A stretch of DNA of 64,000 nucleotides, from positions 1,860,001 through 1,924,000 of the forward strand of contig JAGMWG010000006.1 in NCBI GenBank assembly GCA_020744225.1. The letters are read 5' to 3'. Under the pieces are notes generated by a model. The model ran no database searches. It worked only from the letters and a program-made list of their open reading frames with translations, and was not told the origin of the DNA. The position numbers and the translations under genes are program-made. Of the stretch, positions 22,848-35,236 are shown piece by piece. The stretch is from Paraphoma chrysanthemicola (lineage: Eukaryota > Ascomycota > Dothideomycetes > Pleosporales > Phaeosphaeriaceae). Numbering within the stretch: the stretch's first letter is position 1; each line of letters opens with the position of its first letter.

Positions 22848-25800
22848 CTAGATTCCTGCTATTTTTCGATAGCTCCTCCTTCCTGGTTGCTTGAGTAAAA
22901 CGTGTGAGGCATCTCCACAGAATGCTCCCCGCTCTTTACAGTCTACGCACATATCCCAGTCCCCGTTGGCACAGTATCGACAATGAAAGTAGAACTCGTC
23001 TAACTCAACGCCGCATGTACAAACGTCGCAAATTCGTCCATGTATGTCAAGATCATCTGCAAATGGTTTCTGTGGCTGGTTGCTGATTTTCCCGCACTGT
23101 CTAGCCAGGAAATCGGATGTCGCAATATATCCCTTCTTCGAAGCAATCCACAATGGCGTCTGACCAAAGTTGTTAGGCGTACGAGGATTAAAGTTGTGCT
23201 GCATAATGAGTGCCTCCACAGTAGCAGTCTTACCACCAGCCGCAGCCCACCAGAGTAACGTGCGCCCATACCGATCCCGCAGCGGCATGGATGTTGCTTT
23301 TGTCATCAGAAGCTCAAGCACCCGTGTGTGGCCTCTGTACGCAGAAATATGAAGTGCATCTCTGAAGCCTCCGCTATGCACAACAATATCCGCGGCTTCA
23401 TCCAGCAGCAGCGTCACGACTGCTTCGTGGCCTCCATAAGAAGCTTCGCTAAGTGCATTGCGGTGAGATCCATCCTGTACGTTGACATCAGCACCATTGT
23501 CTAGGAGCAGCTTTACGATCGCTTCATAGCCTCTACAACATGCTTCTGTAAGTGCGGTGCGGTGAGTCTTATCCTGCGTGTTGACATTAGCGCCCTTATC
23601 TAATAGGAGCTTCACGATTGTTTCGTAGCCCTCGGAAGAAGCCTCGATGAGTGCAGACCTATTTTTGTAATGCCGCGCGTTAACATCAGCGCCTTTGTCT
23701 AGTAGCAGCTTTACTACTGCTTCGTGGCCCATGTAAGAAGCTCCTAGAAGGGCAGTGCTGCAGTGTTGATTCTCGGCATTTACATCAGCGCCTTTGTCTA
23801 GTAGCAGCTTCACTACTGCTTCTTGGCCCCTATAAGAAGCCTCTAGGAGTGCAGTGCCACAGTATTGATTCTGTGCGTTTACATCAGCGCCGTTCTCTAG
23901 CAGCATCTGTACTATTTTGTCGAAGCCTCGTGTTGCAGCTACCTGCAGTGCGTTGCCGTAGAGTCCACCATCCGCGTTGACATCGGCTTTCATTTCAAGT
24001 AGTAATGGGATGATTGTAGTGAATCCCATGTAGGATGCTACTATAAGGCTTGTCGGAAAGTCTATCCCAAGTTCCCCGGTATTTCCAACCCACACTGAGT
24101 AGGCTCTGCAATTCGGGTTTGATATTTCCAAACCAAGACGTACTACTGCATCATCATCAGAAACGCCAATATGCGCTTTTCGAAAGTGGGTTCCCCAGAA
24201 GCGGGCCGAGTAATCTAAGAACGTCCGATCAACAGTGGAACTTTGACACTCTGACGTGGTATCAGTCCGGGCAGCTTGGTCGGAGTTGAAGAAGTTGAGG
24301 TATCGCACACAGAGTGATGCAAGAACACGCTGGGCATCTAGCATAGTGATACTCTGGTGCCATTGTGGCTCTGTTTTCTGGCCTGGGCTCGACAGCATCT
24401 TTGCAAGGAGAAACTCCCGAGCGGTTTGGTGAAGGAAATAGACCCTGCCACGATAGACAGAGACAAATAGCCCGCACAATGATCTAAGACTTGACTGAAA
24501 ATCCGAATCAGATTCTAGATCAAGGTCTTCAAACGACTTTGACGTGCTTTCTATGCTGAGAGCAACATTCATCTCTCCAAGAGTCAACGGCCACTCCGCT
24601 GCCAAGATGATACTCAAGGCTTTTCGAACCATCTTGTCTTCCTTTGACTTGCTCAATATTCGCTCATATGCTTCATTGATGGTCTTCGGCAGCGTTGAAG
24701 TGACGGACTCGACTCCTTTCAAAGTTTTCTTGAAACCTTCAGAACGTAACTCGTCAAATACAAAATACACCCAAAGGTACGTGCGATGCGGGATCTTGAG
24801 GAAACAACTCGCAAGGTGGCTCTTGACTTGTTCTGAGAGCTTTTGTTGTTCCGCGAGCTGATTAATTTTATACTCAATTACCCGATTGATTTCCTGGCTG
24901 ATAATTTCGGAACTTTCCTCCCCTGGTATATGTATCTGTGGAAAAGCGTCCCAGAGTCCACGGAACGTCGATATGATTGGCTCATATGGTCGGCTGGTCA
25001 GTAAGTATCTCAACTGGCCAGAGTGGAACTGTTGGCTGTGGACATGGGCTTGCAAGTTCCCCATGAGGTCATTGAGATCGGCACATTCGTCCAGGGCGTC
25101 CAATAGAATGATGACAGGCCCGGTTTTTGGATCTTCCACAGCACGCTTTAGAGTATTCCATAAAGACTGTGATGAATTGATCAGATGCTTGCCATTCTGT
25201 TCGTATTCCTTCATGGCATGATGGATCAGGTGCGGTTTCTGGCAGAAGAGCTGATGAAGCAAAGCACAAAGTGCTTGAGGAATCGTACTCTGGTCGGGGT
25301 CTCTGAAAAAGAAGTAGCAGATGGTTACCGGTACCGGCGAAAGTTGTCTGGGCAAGTAACAATCCACGAGGTACTTGGCCAAGACCGACTTTCCACATCC
25401 AGGGTCCGCTGAGACCAATAGCAGTCCAGACTCTTGTGTTAGCCATTCCTTAAAATTGTCGTGATCGCTCAACCAATTGCATGTTCCCTCTACTCGATCT
25501 GCTACACGGTCCTTAGACCACTCATACGTGTCATCCTTCCCACTGTTGGTGCGACGAAAGAGATGAAGACAATTTGTCTCTTTGTCAGTGATACTTTGCT
25601 TCATAGCTTCTTGCTGAATCTCAAGTTGTTGCTTGGAAATGCCGTAGATCTCTTCTGTGGCTTTTCGTATAGTTGCAACGTCGTCTACGACCGTCAGTGC
25701 ATGCGAACGCGCTTGAAGTTTTGAGGCTAACCGGATAGCATCTCACTCAGTTTCCTTTCAGCTTGGACACTATCTGGCACGATTCTGAGCAGAAGGTCTT

Positions 25801-26719
25801 TTGTATATGCAGCCGCGGTCATTGCTGCATAACCTTGCCATTCTTTCTTCTTGTGTGAGTCCGCATAGTCACATATCCCGCGGATGACTAAACAAGGAAA
25901 AGTGTTCATCAGGCCTGCCGCTTCCATCTCGAAACAGAGTACATCATTCGCTGTGGCAACCGAATCCCTGATCAGAGCATGCTTCATGACCTGATTTCCT
26001 GAAGCAATGACGCCATAATGAATGGCTGGATTATCGTCGCTGTCTGTCCGTTGAGATCGCGATACTAGGACTGCAGGGTCGTCTCCACAAACCTGTGCAC
26101 ATCTCCCGTCCTGGTTCTCGGGATGGATGACTGCAGGTTGGTACAGTATATCGGTACAGATGCTCGGCCGGCTGTACTTAGATCGGAGCTTTGGAAATTT
26201 CTCGAAAGCGTCATTGATCTTTAATGGGAGGTCATGTCCAGTACGCGCATGTCTCGCCCTGAGTCCGTTCACTGCTGTCCGAAGGGCTCTCGGTGGCCGG
26301 TCCAAGACACCTGTAGTCTGGAAGCCCTGGCCTTGTATCATCTTGCCAAAGTCATACTGGAAAACACTACCGCTCCCGCGGTCTGAATTGCTGACCACAA
26401 CGTCGCCAAGACGAATATCATGCTTCTCGCTTGGGACACCGCCGCCAATACCGACCATCAGACCAAGTCTTATGTTGGGGAAGCTGTGCACCATGTCTCT
26501 TGCGACACCTGCTGCTGATGCTGTACCATATTCGCTGCTAGGCAAAACGGCAATGACAACGTTGTGTCGGCCAATCTTGCCTAGTGTGTAGTCGTTGGCA
26601 TCATAACGAGATACTCGATCGGGTGGGTCGTGCTCTTCATCGAGAAAGGCCGTCGCAGCAACCAACTCTTCGTGCAACGCACAGATCCAGCCTATGGTGT
26701 AGTCGCCTGGGTTTGACAT
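22848..26719 (-). CDS. STAND protein: nucleoside phosphorylase, NACHT, ankyrin repeats, ZZ finger
   Basis: Fungal NLR-like gene, about 1275 aa if joined. The N-terminal frame (26719..25727) is a PNP/UDP-type phosphorylase domain: YTIGWICALHEELVAATAFL, LMVGIGGGVP, DIRLGDVVVS, CFEMEAAGLMN, IRGICDYADSHK. The second frame (open from 25742, stop at 22848) gives a NACHT domain with P-loop SADPGCGKS and Walker B VIILLDALDE, about seven ankyrin repeats of 33 residues, and a ZZ-type zinc finger (CDVCTCGVELDEFYFHC, CANGDWDMCVDC). The frames overlap by only 16 nt. Either a 44-nt intron at 25770..25727 (GTGTCC donor, in phase) or a one-base frameshift joins them. Phosphorylase-NACHT-ANK is a known fungal architecture; such domains may cleave nucleosides or nucleotides on activation, in antiviral-like or incompatibility responses. 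Confidence 0.8.
23300..23990 (-). repeat. ankyrin repeat array, 99-nt units
   Basis: Tandem 33-codon ankyrin units inside the NACHT gene. Adjacent units are close: two neighbours differ at about 6 of 33 residues. The helix 2 part (EAVVKLLLDKGADVNA) is almost constant, and differences cluster at the loop and first-helix positions following DVN. Boundaries are approximate. Confidence 0.75.
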
Positions 26720-29700
26720 GCTTTCATTTCACAGAACGATCCATCAGCTCATCCAAGTTTGTTGTTAGGTGAGTAGGAGACCTCAAATTGCTAGATAGTC
26801 GTCTGGCCTCTGTCTCTGGTGAGGAAAATGACAGGCACAATTCGGGCTGAATGGTGGTTGTTGAGGCTTCGTCTATGTGCACACCAGGGCGCAACTTGGA
26901 GGACTTCGAACAGTGGTGAATAGCGGTGAAGGATGCAACAGGCGAGACTAGAGAAGGAGGACGCGGGATCGTCAGAACCGGCGGTTGTGACAATCTTCGC
27001 TCTCGGGAGTTGACACGTCCAGTAACAGCTGATCTTACGTGCAGCACATCTGCAGCTCCTCAATAAGCCTATGCCGGTCTAGACTGACCGGCTCAGACAA
27101 CGGTCAGCCAAATACGTGAGCCTTTCGCCTTAAGATTACATCACCCTATGGAAAGCAAGTTTTCGTAAATGTTGTGTTGCAGTGACCGCTGCATCTGCAG
27201 ATGGAATTTTGGCTTTCTTACAGCTGGACCAGTCAAGAACGCCGTGTCGAAAGACACCGCACTTGCTCAACTTATCGTCTATTAAGGCAATTTGAGAACT
27301 TGCACAGAGCCTCTAGCTATGCGTCCACCAAGCATGAAATACACAAACGCGACGATGTAAAGCCAGCCCTTCCCTGCACGAGCTAACCCGCCATCCTGCT
27401 ACGACGAAGGCGATCTTTCAGCCTGCTGGCACGATGATGACTGCGTATTCCCAAACATTCAGTCCGCGAGCTTATTGCTTGAGTCTATGTACGAAGAGAG
27501 CTCTATGAATAGAACTTAGTCTTTTGAAGTTTAACGCTTCGAGGACTTGGTAAGAGCCCTAGAATTTCTCTGGAGATCTGTGACCTGGATGCATCATGTG
27601 ACGGCGCTTAGTGCGGGGTCAAACCGTCATTTTTGAGGTAGCCAATGCCAACCTTCTTTTTAACCCCGGATACCATACAACTCTAATTTACACTTCTGGT
27701 TCGTAACAACGTACTACAATAAGATTAGAAAGCAGGCGCGGGTCGCAGACCTAGGTCTGTCTCATACCTTCGAACCCTTTTCTTCGTTGAGAACGCGAGG
27801 TAGTAGCACCAAATCGCATCGGCCTCGTTTATTGTTTTACTACGGACTAGAAATTATGCCGGTTTCTACAAATCGATGCAAATGCAACTTCACATTCAGC
27901 TAGGATTTGAACTAAAGAAAGGACATCTGCAGTGGGCTAGGTGCTGAGAAGAAAAGTATCAATCAATGCGTGGTTGTAAACTATGACCTCTTAGTTTCTG
28001 AACATCTACTCATTGTCTGATGATTGTCCAGAATGCACATAGCACAGCCTCAATGAAAGCAATAGCAGCACCAGAACTAGTGCGACTCTTCTCCATACCT
28101 ACTGGCATTGTTACGACTTTGTAACGACGTTCAAGCGGGGTTTTCAACGCTCCGGAGAGCTTAAATCTGTATGGAGAGCTCAGGCGGCTTGCGAGAAGCT
28201 ATGTATGTATGCCGCAATAAATCTCCTGCTCATCCGACATTACTGACACATGCTATTGCGTACTATCGAAGTCGCAGCTCCAAACTACAAACCAAGTTAC
28301 AGCTAACGTGAAATGATAGGACATACCGTTCTAATTACAGTAGGACTCCAATTACTGCACGATACTGTGTCCTTGTGCGTCGTCCTTTCTGGGCTGCTGC
28401 AAGACGCTCTCACCTAACTACGGACGAAGCTGCTAACTTGAAACCATTACCTAACATACTGCCCGACTATGTCCTCGAATTTTCCACTACATACTCATTC
28501 CACATTTAACAACTGTAATCACCAAATCCCAAGCAATAGGCACATGTCTTGAAGCGAAGGGACAAGTATCAAAAACACAATCGGTGGCAGTTGAGACCTC
28601 AGAACATTCTCGCCTCGCCATCATCATGAGCAAGATGTGATGGCGCTTCACCACCAGTCCCAACCCTGCCTTCCCTTGCTCCACTCAAATCGCGGCCGCC
28701 GCAACTACCTTAATGCAGCGGCTGCCGTGACACAACAACCAGCACACGTCGTCTCATCGACACGCGGGTGGAGTTTCATCATCGGCCATTCTCGCACCAT
28801 GGTGCAAATAACTGTCACGATTCTACAGTACAGCGACAAACACCCCCGCCGGAGAAGGCACATTCGCACCTCTCGCAAATGTCAATCCCATCCGATGACA
28901 GCCAGGTATTCGATTTTGCTCAAAATTAGTTGTCATGTTCATTATCCCATCACGACGCAACGAGATGCGTACTCACCCGCAGAGATGACAAACATTTTCC
29001 CAACTCACATCTAAGTGACATGTGAGATAAAAGAGTCAAGCGTGTTAGGCGCTGTGATAAAATCAAGTTCCCTATATCGTCTGAGCCATTGGAAAGCGAG
29101 AATGACAAGTGAATGGCTGCAATGACATTAATGTACTGACAGGGCGCACAGGCACTAACTGAGCTTCTTTTTTCTTTGTTGGATTATGCTCGGCAATCAG
29201 AGTTTCACTTTTGTGGTAACAAGGCAATGTTGAGATGCAGCGAGACAGAAGCTAGCTGCAGGAAGCTATGAAAGAGAGGTTCTTGCTGCATGTAGAGTAC
29301 CACGGTACTTGAAGTATACAGAATTCATTTTGCAAGATGCAGAATTTCATGCTAAACCATCAGTCGTGCTGCAGCGAATGCGGAAATCCCGGAGCTACTA
29401 GAACGAAATTTGATAAATACAAGAACTAAGAACCTTTCCTCAACGCTTCCCCAAACGACCTCAGATCTTAGTCCCCCCTCAAGCAGCGGCTATCCCAAAG
29501 ACAACCAGCACACGCTTAATTTCCGGGCATTCATCATCACTGGTCGCGCATCTCATCCAAGTTCCCTTGTTACACCCAACCCAGCTCACGTCTATCAGAT
29601 ATGTCGTATATGGTAGGGATGGGAGGGGGATTATATAGCATGCAGACGGGGAGGTGGGGACGCGAACTTTTGGAGAATGTGTTGGGTTGGGTTGGGTTGG

Positions 29701-30292
29701 TTCTGGTTTCGGAGTGGGAGTCAGGCGCAGCAGAGGGGGAGGCCGTAAGAGCTCTTGCGTCTGGTGAACCATGGTTTACACTGTGGGACCAGAGTATGCA
29801 GTACCGTTTCGCTAGCGTCTAAGGCTACAGGAAGTGGGAAATACTAAAGAATGGTACTCTACATGACCGCCCTAGTTCGAGATTTGGAAGAGTGCGAGTC
29901 ACGAGTTTGGAAAGGGATTGAGGGCAGGAAGTGGACGGAGTGTGGTGAGGGTTATTTCGTAGCTGTTTGGAACACAAAATGAGCTGGAGCGATATATTAA
30001 AGAATGGGACAGGTTGTTGGTAGTGTCCGATGCGTAAATTTGGTCACAGGACATGAGACTGGATTGTATAGTGAAGTGGTATTTATCAAGTTTCAATTTC
30101 AATTCCATCTCAGTGATCGCTTTGTACGCTACTATACGCATATTTTAATTCCCATGCCTGAGTGAGACTCGTGAATAATTTGAACCTAGGATATCATGCC
30201 CCATTACGCCTCACCAGCGCCTTCGTGCCTTACCAGAACAGAATCTTACAACGAACCATAATCATGGCTGCAATTTAATGCGAGTGAAACGA
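26720..30292. other. gene-poor 3.6 kb
   Basis: Long stretch upstream of the phosphorylase-NACHT gene and downstream of atg15. A 107-codon minus-strand frame at 27047..26724 starts at GTG and ends 4 nt before the NACHT gene's ATG; I do not call it. Around 27620-28500 the sequence is rather AT-rich and featureless. A (GTTGG)n run lies at 29681-29702. No terminal repeats, transposase or RNA gene could be seen. Confidence 0.5.
29681..29702 (+). repeat. (GTTGG)n simple repeat
   Basis: Four GTTGG units plus TT in non-coding DNA. It does not match the TTAGGG telomere unit. Confidence 0.85.
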
Positions 30293-32344
30293 TCACATCT
30301 CCATTCTCTCGTCACCACGCGTCGTAGTCTTCTCATGCTTCTTCGTCTTGTCGAGACAAATCAGCCCAAAGAAGCCTTCGGACGTGCATGTTGTCGACGA
30401 GGCTGCAGGTGTTGAGCTCGGTGTCGGTGTCGGCGTCACCATTGAAGTCTTCGCCTTGGTGTGCTTCGTTTTATCGTAGCAGATCAGGCCGAACCAGCCT
30501 TCGTGCGTGCAGGTTGTTGACGATGCGGTTGGTGTTGGCGTGGATGTGCTCACTTTGGTCCGACCTGGTGGGTCGTCGCCGTCGAGACAGCCGCCGAACC
30601 AGCCAGGGTAGCGACATGAAGATGTTGAGGTCGGCGATGAAAAAGTTGTTGTGACTGTAGGAGCTTGCGCGGGGCTCGTTACTTTTGAGGACTTTGACGT
30701 TGTAGTCTCGTCATCATCATCCTTGCAGCCAAACCAGCCTGGAGTCTTGCAGGTCGAGGTTGATGACGTGGATGTCGTCTTGGTCTTTGATCTTGTGTCC
30801 GTTGTGGTGGTTTCGTCCAAGCAGCCCCACCAGCCTGGCGTTTTGCACGTTTCCGTCCGGGTGCGTGAGCTCTTGGTTGAGGTCGATGTCGGCTTCGAAG
30901 TAATCGATGTTGTTGTTTCGGTGCCGTTGCTCTCAAAGTATTCCCAGGTGTAGCAGTCGGTGCAGTCTATATATGCCTCGCACTTCGCGGGCGCGTCGTA
31001 CTTTTCAATGACATCACGAATAACCTCGACGATCTTATGTGTACCGATGCCAACGCGCCAACCGAAGTCTTTGACTGTGTCGTAGACGCACTTCTTCCCC
31101 GTGTGGCAGACACTCTGCATAGCATATCCACCAAACGTGCACGCGCTAGTGGCCTGGTTGCATTGACCCATGAATATCGGGTCGGCAGTGTGCCCAAAGT
31201 GGTAGCCACCAGTCAGCTGTCGTTGCTGCAATGAGCCGATTTGGTGGCCCGGCGGAACGGGGAGACCGAGACGCGACGCAGGCATGGCTTCGGGGACGGC
31301 CTCGAATGTCACAGCTGGGTGGCCAAAGGTCAGTGAGACGAAGGACGCGACTGCACCACCGAGCGAGTGGCCGGCCATCCAGATCTCAGCGTGGGGGTAG
31401 AGCTCCGTGACATTGTGGTAGAGGTCCTGCGCTGCATAGTAGTAGCGGTTCTTCTCCCGGAGTGCCTGCACGAGGCAGGTCGAGTTGCAGGTGTATGCCG
31501 AGGTCTGGCAGTCGCACACCTGTCGCCACATAAACTGGCCGCCTTGCCCGCAGCAGCAGCTGAAGAACAAATTGTCATTGATCTTGTCGTTGGTAGTGGT
31601 CTCCGATCCATCAAACACCGCGGGCGATGTGCCCTTCAGCCCAATGACAACCGTCGAGTTCTCGGTATCCGCGAAGATGTGACCCCTTAGGCCGTCCGAT
31701 TGCCACCCAAAATCTTCTGTATAGTTGAAGCCGCCGCCTACATCCTCCCACTCGCCAGTGTTTGGCTCCAATATATAGGCATTCGATGCCATTCGCGCGA
31801 AGCTCAGCACCGTCTCTCTGTCGGTGACGTTCGGCCCTGGTATTTCATCTATCGTCCAGTCCTCAGCCGCCAGATGCACAGCTCTTCCCGTGGTCCTCCC
31901 CCATTCTAGTATGCCATTCACCGTCTCCTTGCTTCTGTCTGCCAGCCGCTGAATGCTCATCGTCTCGGACTTGACGCGCAGCCGAGGCACGGGCTCGCGC
32001 TCAGTCGAGTGGATGTCTTCCGTCATCCATACCGCCGCGTCTTCCGGAACATCTAGCCGCCGGTGTAGCTGCGGGTACTTGTATGTGCCATGGTGGAAAA
32101 TGTGTCGCAGCGAGAAGTCCTTCCCCGTGGCGTGTGGTTGTGGTGCAATGGGTGGCGGAGGTAGGACGGGAAATTCCGCCGCGCTGCTAACAGCGAGGAA
32201 TGATAGCAGCAGGGAAGCTGTTACGCGAGATGCAGACGTGCAGAGAGGTCGGCGGCGCATCGTGTGAGGTTTCTGCGACGAAATCGAAGCGGTATAAGGT
32301 GCTGGCGTGACAATGGACGAAGCATGAGGTTCCGCGATACGCAT
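30293..32344 (-). CDS. atg15: Atg15, vacuolar autophagic lipase
   Basis: Phospholipase that breaks down autophagic and multivesicular bodies in the vacuole. Single exon, 683 residues from the ATG at 32344; a start at residue 29 (MRRRPLCTS, nt 32260) would put the signal anchor ASLLLSFLAVSSAA nearer the N-terminus, as usual in the family. The class 3 lipase elbow is AGHSLGGAVASF. Conserved Atg15 features are FARMASNAYI, VVIGLKGTSP, the cysteine cluster FFSCCCGQGGQF and GYHFGHTADPIFMGQC. Beyond about residue 480 lies a Ser/Thr-rich tail with five Cys-aromatic units (CKTPGWWGC, CKTPGWFGC, CRYPGWFGGC, CTHEGWFGLIC, CTSEGFFGLIC) between Ser/Thr linkers. Family members carry one or a few of these. 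It is divergent from the VPS9 gene, 367 bp away. Confidence 0.93.
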   Translation of the reverse strand: MRIAEPHASSIVTPAPYTASISSQKPHTMRRRPLCTSASRVTASLLLSFLAVSSAAEFPVLPPPPIAPQPHATGKDFSLRHIFHHGTYKYPQLHRRLDVPEDAAVWMTEDIHSTEREPVPRLRVKSETMSIQRLADRSKETVNGILEWGRTTGRAVHLAAEDWTIDEIPGPNVTDRETVLSFARMASNAYILEPNTGEWEDVGGGFNYTEDFGWQSDGLRGHIFADTENSTVVIGLKGTSPAVFDGSETTTNDKINDNLFFSCCCGQGGQFMWRQVCDCQTSAYTCNSTCLVQALREKNRYYYAAQDLYHNVTELYPHAEIWMAGHSLGGAVASFVSLTFGHPAVTFEAVPEAMPASRLGLPVPPGHQIGSLQQRQLTGGYHFGHTADPIFMGQCNQATSACTFGGYAMQSVCHTGKKCVYDTVKDFGWRVGIGTHKIVEVIRDVIEKYDAPAKCEAYIDCTDCYTWEYFESNGTETTTSITSKPTSTSTKSSRTRTETCKTPGWWGCLDETTTTDTRSKTKTTSTSSTSTCKTPGWFGCKDDDDETTTSKSSKVTSPAQAPTVTTTFSSPTSTSSCRYPGWFGGCLDGDDPPGRTKVSTSTPTPTASSTTCTHEGWFGLICYDKTKHTKAKTSMVTPTPTPSSTPAASSTTCTSEGFFGLICLDKTKKHEKTTTRGDERMEM

Positions 32345-32711
32345 GCATCAATGACGACGATCGATCTGGGGCGGCTGGGCCCATGCACGTGCCGGTTGCG
32401 GGGAGTAGCGGCTGGCCATTGATAACGAGCCAACCTCCGATGCCCTGTCTGGCTTGTGAAGACAGCGCCTCGCCCAAGTCACTCGCTTGACGCTGCTCGG
32501 AATCTATCTAGACGTTGCATTTCGATCTTGGCTGGAGGTTTAATGGTCTCGGCGGACCCGACGGCTGCTTGCTGCGTCTCTGAGCTCATGCCAGCTCCGC
32601 ACTATTCCGCACCGCATGACGTTGTCTCAGCAGTAGCACAGGAAGCTCAATGCGAGCACACGACACGGCCACGTCTCGCACAGTCACGCCACAGCCATAG
32701 TCATAGCCATC
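32345..32711. other. divergent promoter region
   Basis: 367 bp between the atg15 and VPS9 start codons. No separate gene. If atg15 starts at its second ATG, the region is 84 bp longer. Confidence 0.6.
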
Positions 32712-34963
32712 ATGTCTGCACGACCTAAGAACCTCCACGCTTCGCGTTCATTCAGCAGGCTCGACTCTGCGCCCAAGAGTCCGCTATCACGGAGTCGCGC
32801 GAGCACGCTGCAGGGACCCCCTGTACCTGATATGCTCGATCCGCTCAAGGCAAACATGGTGCTGGAGGAAGACGAGACGGCTGATGGAGATGTGTTTGTG
32901 AAGAAAGATGAGGACGAGGATGTCGAGGCTGCAGAAACCACGCCCGACGCGTTCGAAGAGCTGCCCATTGAGATTAGGAGCCTAACTGAGAGGTACTGCA
33001 CACACATCTATATTGAAATGTTACCATGTCTCACTTTGTTATTAGATTCCTCGAATCGCTGACAGCCAAAGTCCACCCGACGCCGCTGACCATCGATAAT
33101 CTCTCCGATCTGTTCCAGGACTTCTACACTCGCGCATCAGCCAAGATCAACACCCACATCGCCACGCTATCGGCACGCCTCACCAGTGATGCGTATCAAG
33201 TCAAGAAGAATTCAGCTCCGCCGAGCAGGCCGGGCTCAATACGGAAGGGCAGCGACCACTCAGGCGAGCAGCAGATGCTTAGTGCTTCTGAGATGACAGA
33301 TAGAAAGAAGGCAAGAAAGTCACTCGAGGCCAAAAGACTAGCCTTGGAAGAGGCCGTGGAGCGAGCAGTGTGCGAAAAGGTTTATGCACGCATATGGCGA
33401 CACCGAAGCACCGACGACGAGGAGCGCGACCACAAGCTTCGATCCCGGACCGCTGCCCTCTCGCTGGTGGGCATTGGCCTAAAAGAGCTGTTGATGACTG
33501 GCGACGAGCTGACGGAGGAGGAGCGCCAGAGGACCAAAGAGAAAGAAGCGGAAATCAAGGAGTGGCTGTCTGCAGCCAGGCAGGATATCATGAAGATGAA
33601 CGACGAGCAGTATCCGCTCGGTAAAGTCCAGCACCTAACCGCAGCCCACAAGTCGATTGTCGAAGCCCTCTCCAAGATCTTCCCCGCCACGTCCTCGGCT
33701 GACGAGATCCTGCCGACTCTGATCTATGCCTTGATAACACTGCCGCCGGTTTCTCTCAATGTCATCAGTGATCTCATGTTCATACAAAGATTCCGCGGTT
33801 CAAGTCGCATGGACGGCGAGACCGCCTACTGCCTGGTCAACTTGGAGGCCGCCATCTCGTTTCTGGAGACTGTGGATCTATCATCGCTACGCGCGAATGA
33901 GTCTACTGCAGAGAAGCCAGACTCGCGGCCTTCCACGCCAAGATCAGAGGTCACCCCGATGGCCCTGGGCCTTTCAGATGCCCCGGATCTTATACAAACT
34001 CCGGCTACACCGGTCTCGAAGGGCGCAGCCAACGAGCCATCGAGTCCAGTCACTACCAAGGCTCAACGACGTCTTAGCAATCTCATACAGACACAACAGA
34101 CCAAGTTCGAGGCCGCCTCAGACGCTGTACGCGAATCGATCCTCGACTCAGCGGATCAAGCCATGGGCAGGATCAACAACACGTTAGATACCAGCTTCAA
34201 GTTCTTCTTCGGCGGCCTGCGGGACAGGAATCCAAACAGCCCCATTATCGAGCAGCCTGCACTCCCCAAAACACTTGAAGATGCCAGGAAGCTGGTAAGC
34301 TCGCCGACACGAGCCGATGACGACGACGATGCTTCCAGTGTTGGTGCTGCCAGCTCGACGCATGGTGAAGAGCGTCAGGATCCACCGAGTAACAGGAGGC
34401 TAGAAGCAAAGATGTCAGACTTGTTCGCGGGCAAGAAGCAGATACGAGAGCGAAGCGCCGACTCGACTCGATCTGTAGGAAGTAGTAGCGCACGTCGGGT
34501 AGCATTCACGCCAACCACGGTTGAAGAAAAGACGCCGTCCCCAGCAGCAGCAAAGACAGAGCCACCGGCACCGAGCAACACGTCTGCAGTCGATTCGCTG
34601 CGCAATATGGGAAACAGTTTCAATCCGTTGAATCGTTTTCCTAGTATGAATGTCCTGCCTAGGTTTGGAAGGGCTGTGAGCAGTAGTAGCACGCCTGTTC
34701 TCCCGTCTCCGGTCTCCGAGGCACCCAAGCAGCTTCCATCTCCTGGCACATTGAGCCGTGCAGGAACAGGGGAAGTACCGCAAGGTGATGAGAAGGGCGC
34801 AAAGGCCATTGCAGCCATCGAGCAGCTGAAGAAAACACCACCGCCAGTGAAGCGCTTCCTGGAGGCGAAAGACGCGCAAGAGTTGAAGTTGAAAGAGGTC
34901 GATGAGCTGCTCAAGGAGTACCAGCGCCTGGCTGCGGCGATGCGCGGTGCTATCAATCATTGA
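32712..34963 (+). CDS. VPS9-domain guanine nucleotide exchange factor
   Basis: Probable activator of Rab5-type (Vps21-like) GTPases in endosomal traffic; 732 residues. Exons 32712..32992 and 33046..34963, a 53-nt intron (GTACTG donor, ATTAG acceptor), phase 2. A polar N-terminus is followed by a helical bundle (LEEAVERAVCEKVYARIW; LRSRTAALSLVGIGLKELL). The VPS9 core lies at about residues 310-370: ADEILPTLIYALITLPP, LNVISDLMFIQRF, GETAYCLVNLEAAISFL. The second half is Ser/Pro-rich and ends in a short coiled coil (EVDELLKEYQRLAAAMRG). No C-terminal CUE domain is visible, so it is closer to Muk1-like exchangers than to Vps9 itself. Confidence 0.88.
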
Positions 34964-35236
34964 AGCGACCGCATACACTACTTGTCATTGGCGCATCGGA
35001 ACATATAGAGCGATAGACCGGTGGTTGTTTGTTTCTGTCCGTGTATTTGTAGATCTTGGTGGGTGATTTGAGCATGGGCGTTCTGCCGAACACGGATCCA
35101 CCCCTGCCCGATGAGGAAATGACGACCACTGTTTACAAGCTCGGACCTGCCCAAACAACCGCACCTGCGCTGCGTCTCATGCACTCCACACCGCGACACT
35201 GACCTCCAGTAGTATTACCACTTTTTGGCTCACACC

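Noticed and set aside
26724..27047. 107-codon frame just upstream of the phosphorylase-NACHT start
   Set aside because: Opens at GTG, has no recognisable content and no splice link to the downstream gene.
29681..29702. Telomere-like repeat
   Set aside because: The unit is GTTGG, not TTAGGG, only four copies, and it is embedded in ordinary intergenic DNA.
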